Below, one piece after another: positions 5,423 to 5,637 of a DNA stretch of 5,637 nt. The position numbers and the translations under genes were made by a program. A model generated the notes under the pieces. It had not been told where the DNA came from, ran no database searches, and saw only the letters and a list, made by a program, of their open reading frames with translations. Position 1 is the stretch's first letter. Every line of letters begins with the position of its first letter. This DNA is from Erysipelotrichaceae bacterium UBA6182. GTDB lineage: Bacteria; Bacillota_I; Bacilli_A; Erysipelotrichales; Erysipelotrichaceae. The stretch lies in contig DITO01000156.1 in the NCBI GenBank assembly GCA_002422065.1, forward strand, positions 1 to 5,637, written 5' to 3'.

Positions 5423-5637
5423 GCACATTACTTCTTCAAGCAACTTTTGATACTTTAAGAATGATTTCATTAGGAACTCTCTTTGCCTTCTTATGTGGTG
5501 CACCGATAGGAATTATTCTTTACTTAACTCAACCTCAAGGATTGTTAAGTAAATCTTGGATTTATCATAGTTTATCAACCATGATTAATACTCTAAGATC
5601 AATTCCATTCATGATATTGATCATTGCTTTATTTCCT
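5419..5637 (+). CDS. metI: Methionine ABC transporter permease, 5' part (cut by window end)
   Basis: The first 73 codons of an inner-membrane permease; MetI is usually about 217 residues. Residues 1-18 (MSTLLLQATFDTLRMISL) lead into a first membrane helix (about 17-38, GTLFAFLCGAPIGIILYLT), a loop, and then NTLRSIPFMILIIALFP (57-73), the conserved start of the next MetI segment in which an N-x-L-R-S-x-P-F pattern is a hallmark. The ATG overlaps the metN stop (ATGA), with AGGG at 5412-5415 as RBS, so the two are translationally coupled. The rest of the gene and a possible metQ lie beyond the window. Confidence 0.9.
   Translation, partial: MSTLLLQATFDTLRMISLGTLFAFLCGAPIGIILYLTQPQGLLSKSWIYHSLSTMINTLRSIPFMILIIALFP

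Noticed and set aside
1..5637. Mobile element, CRISPR array, toxin-antitoxin or phage-defence system
   Set aside because: No transposase, integrase, terminal repeats, spaced repeats or defence domains are seen; the genes are ordinary chromosomal functions.

Overview
The window is low-GC DNA with strong AGGAGG-type ribosome binding sites, intrinsic terminators and a T-box riboswitch, which points to a Firmicute (Bacillota). TGA is used as a stop by three genes, so it is not a Mollicutes-type code. The class is not certain; an Erysipelotrichia- or Lactobacillales-like organism would fit, but this is a guess from gene style.

Layout, all on the + strand. Bases 1-204 hold at most the tail of an upstream reading frame, followed by a promoter with a near-perfect palindrome in its spacer. 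Next comes a two-gene, ATGA-overlapped operon: a VOC/glyoxalase-fold ring-cleaving dioxygenase (205-1194) and a MarR-family regulator (1191-1601). The palindrome has the same CGAATTCG core that I recall for the Bacillus MhqR box, so I read this as a quinone/catechol-responsive detoxification unit that regulates itself. After 120-130 bases without a visible terminator, but with a second, different dyad next to a TATAAT box, comes a MATE-family efflux pump (about 1732-3126). It is coupled by TAATG to an 84-residue protein of unknown function (3126-3380), and a strong terminator closes the unit.

A single-gene unit follows: a classical SDR oxidoreductase (start at 3463) with an extended -10 promoter and its own terminator. 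The intergenic stretch 4270-4678 holds that terminator, a cluster of ACTAAA/TTTAGT inverted repeats, a consensus promoter and a complete T-box leader. The likely AUG specifier and the downstream genes make it a methionine T-box. It controls metN (4679-5422, a short form without the usual C-terminal sensing domain) and metI (from 5419, cut by the window end).

Working picture: the left half is a stress/xenobiotic module (enzyme, sensor, efflux pump, small partner) and the right half is a methionine uptake operon switched on by uncharged tRNA-Met. I see no mobile element, CRISPR array or clearly new defence-type system. The best candidates for something undescribed are the 84-residue protein coupled to the MATE pump and the two uncharacterised dyads at 1667-1692 and 4306-4334.
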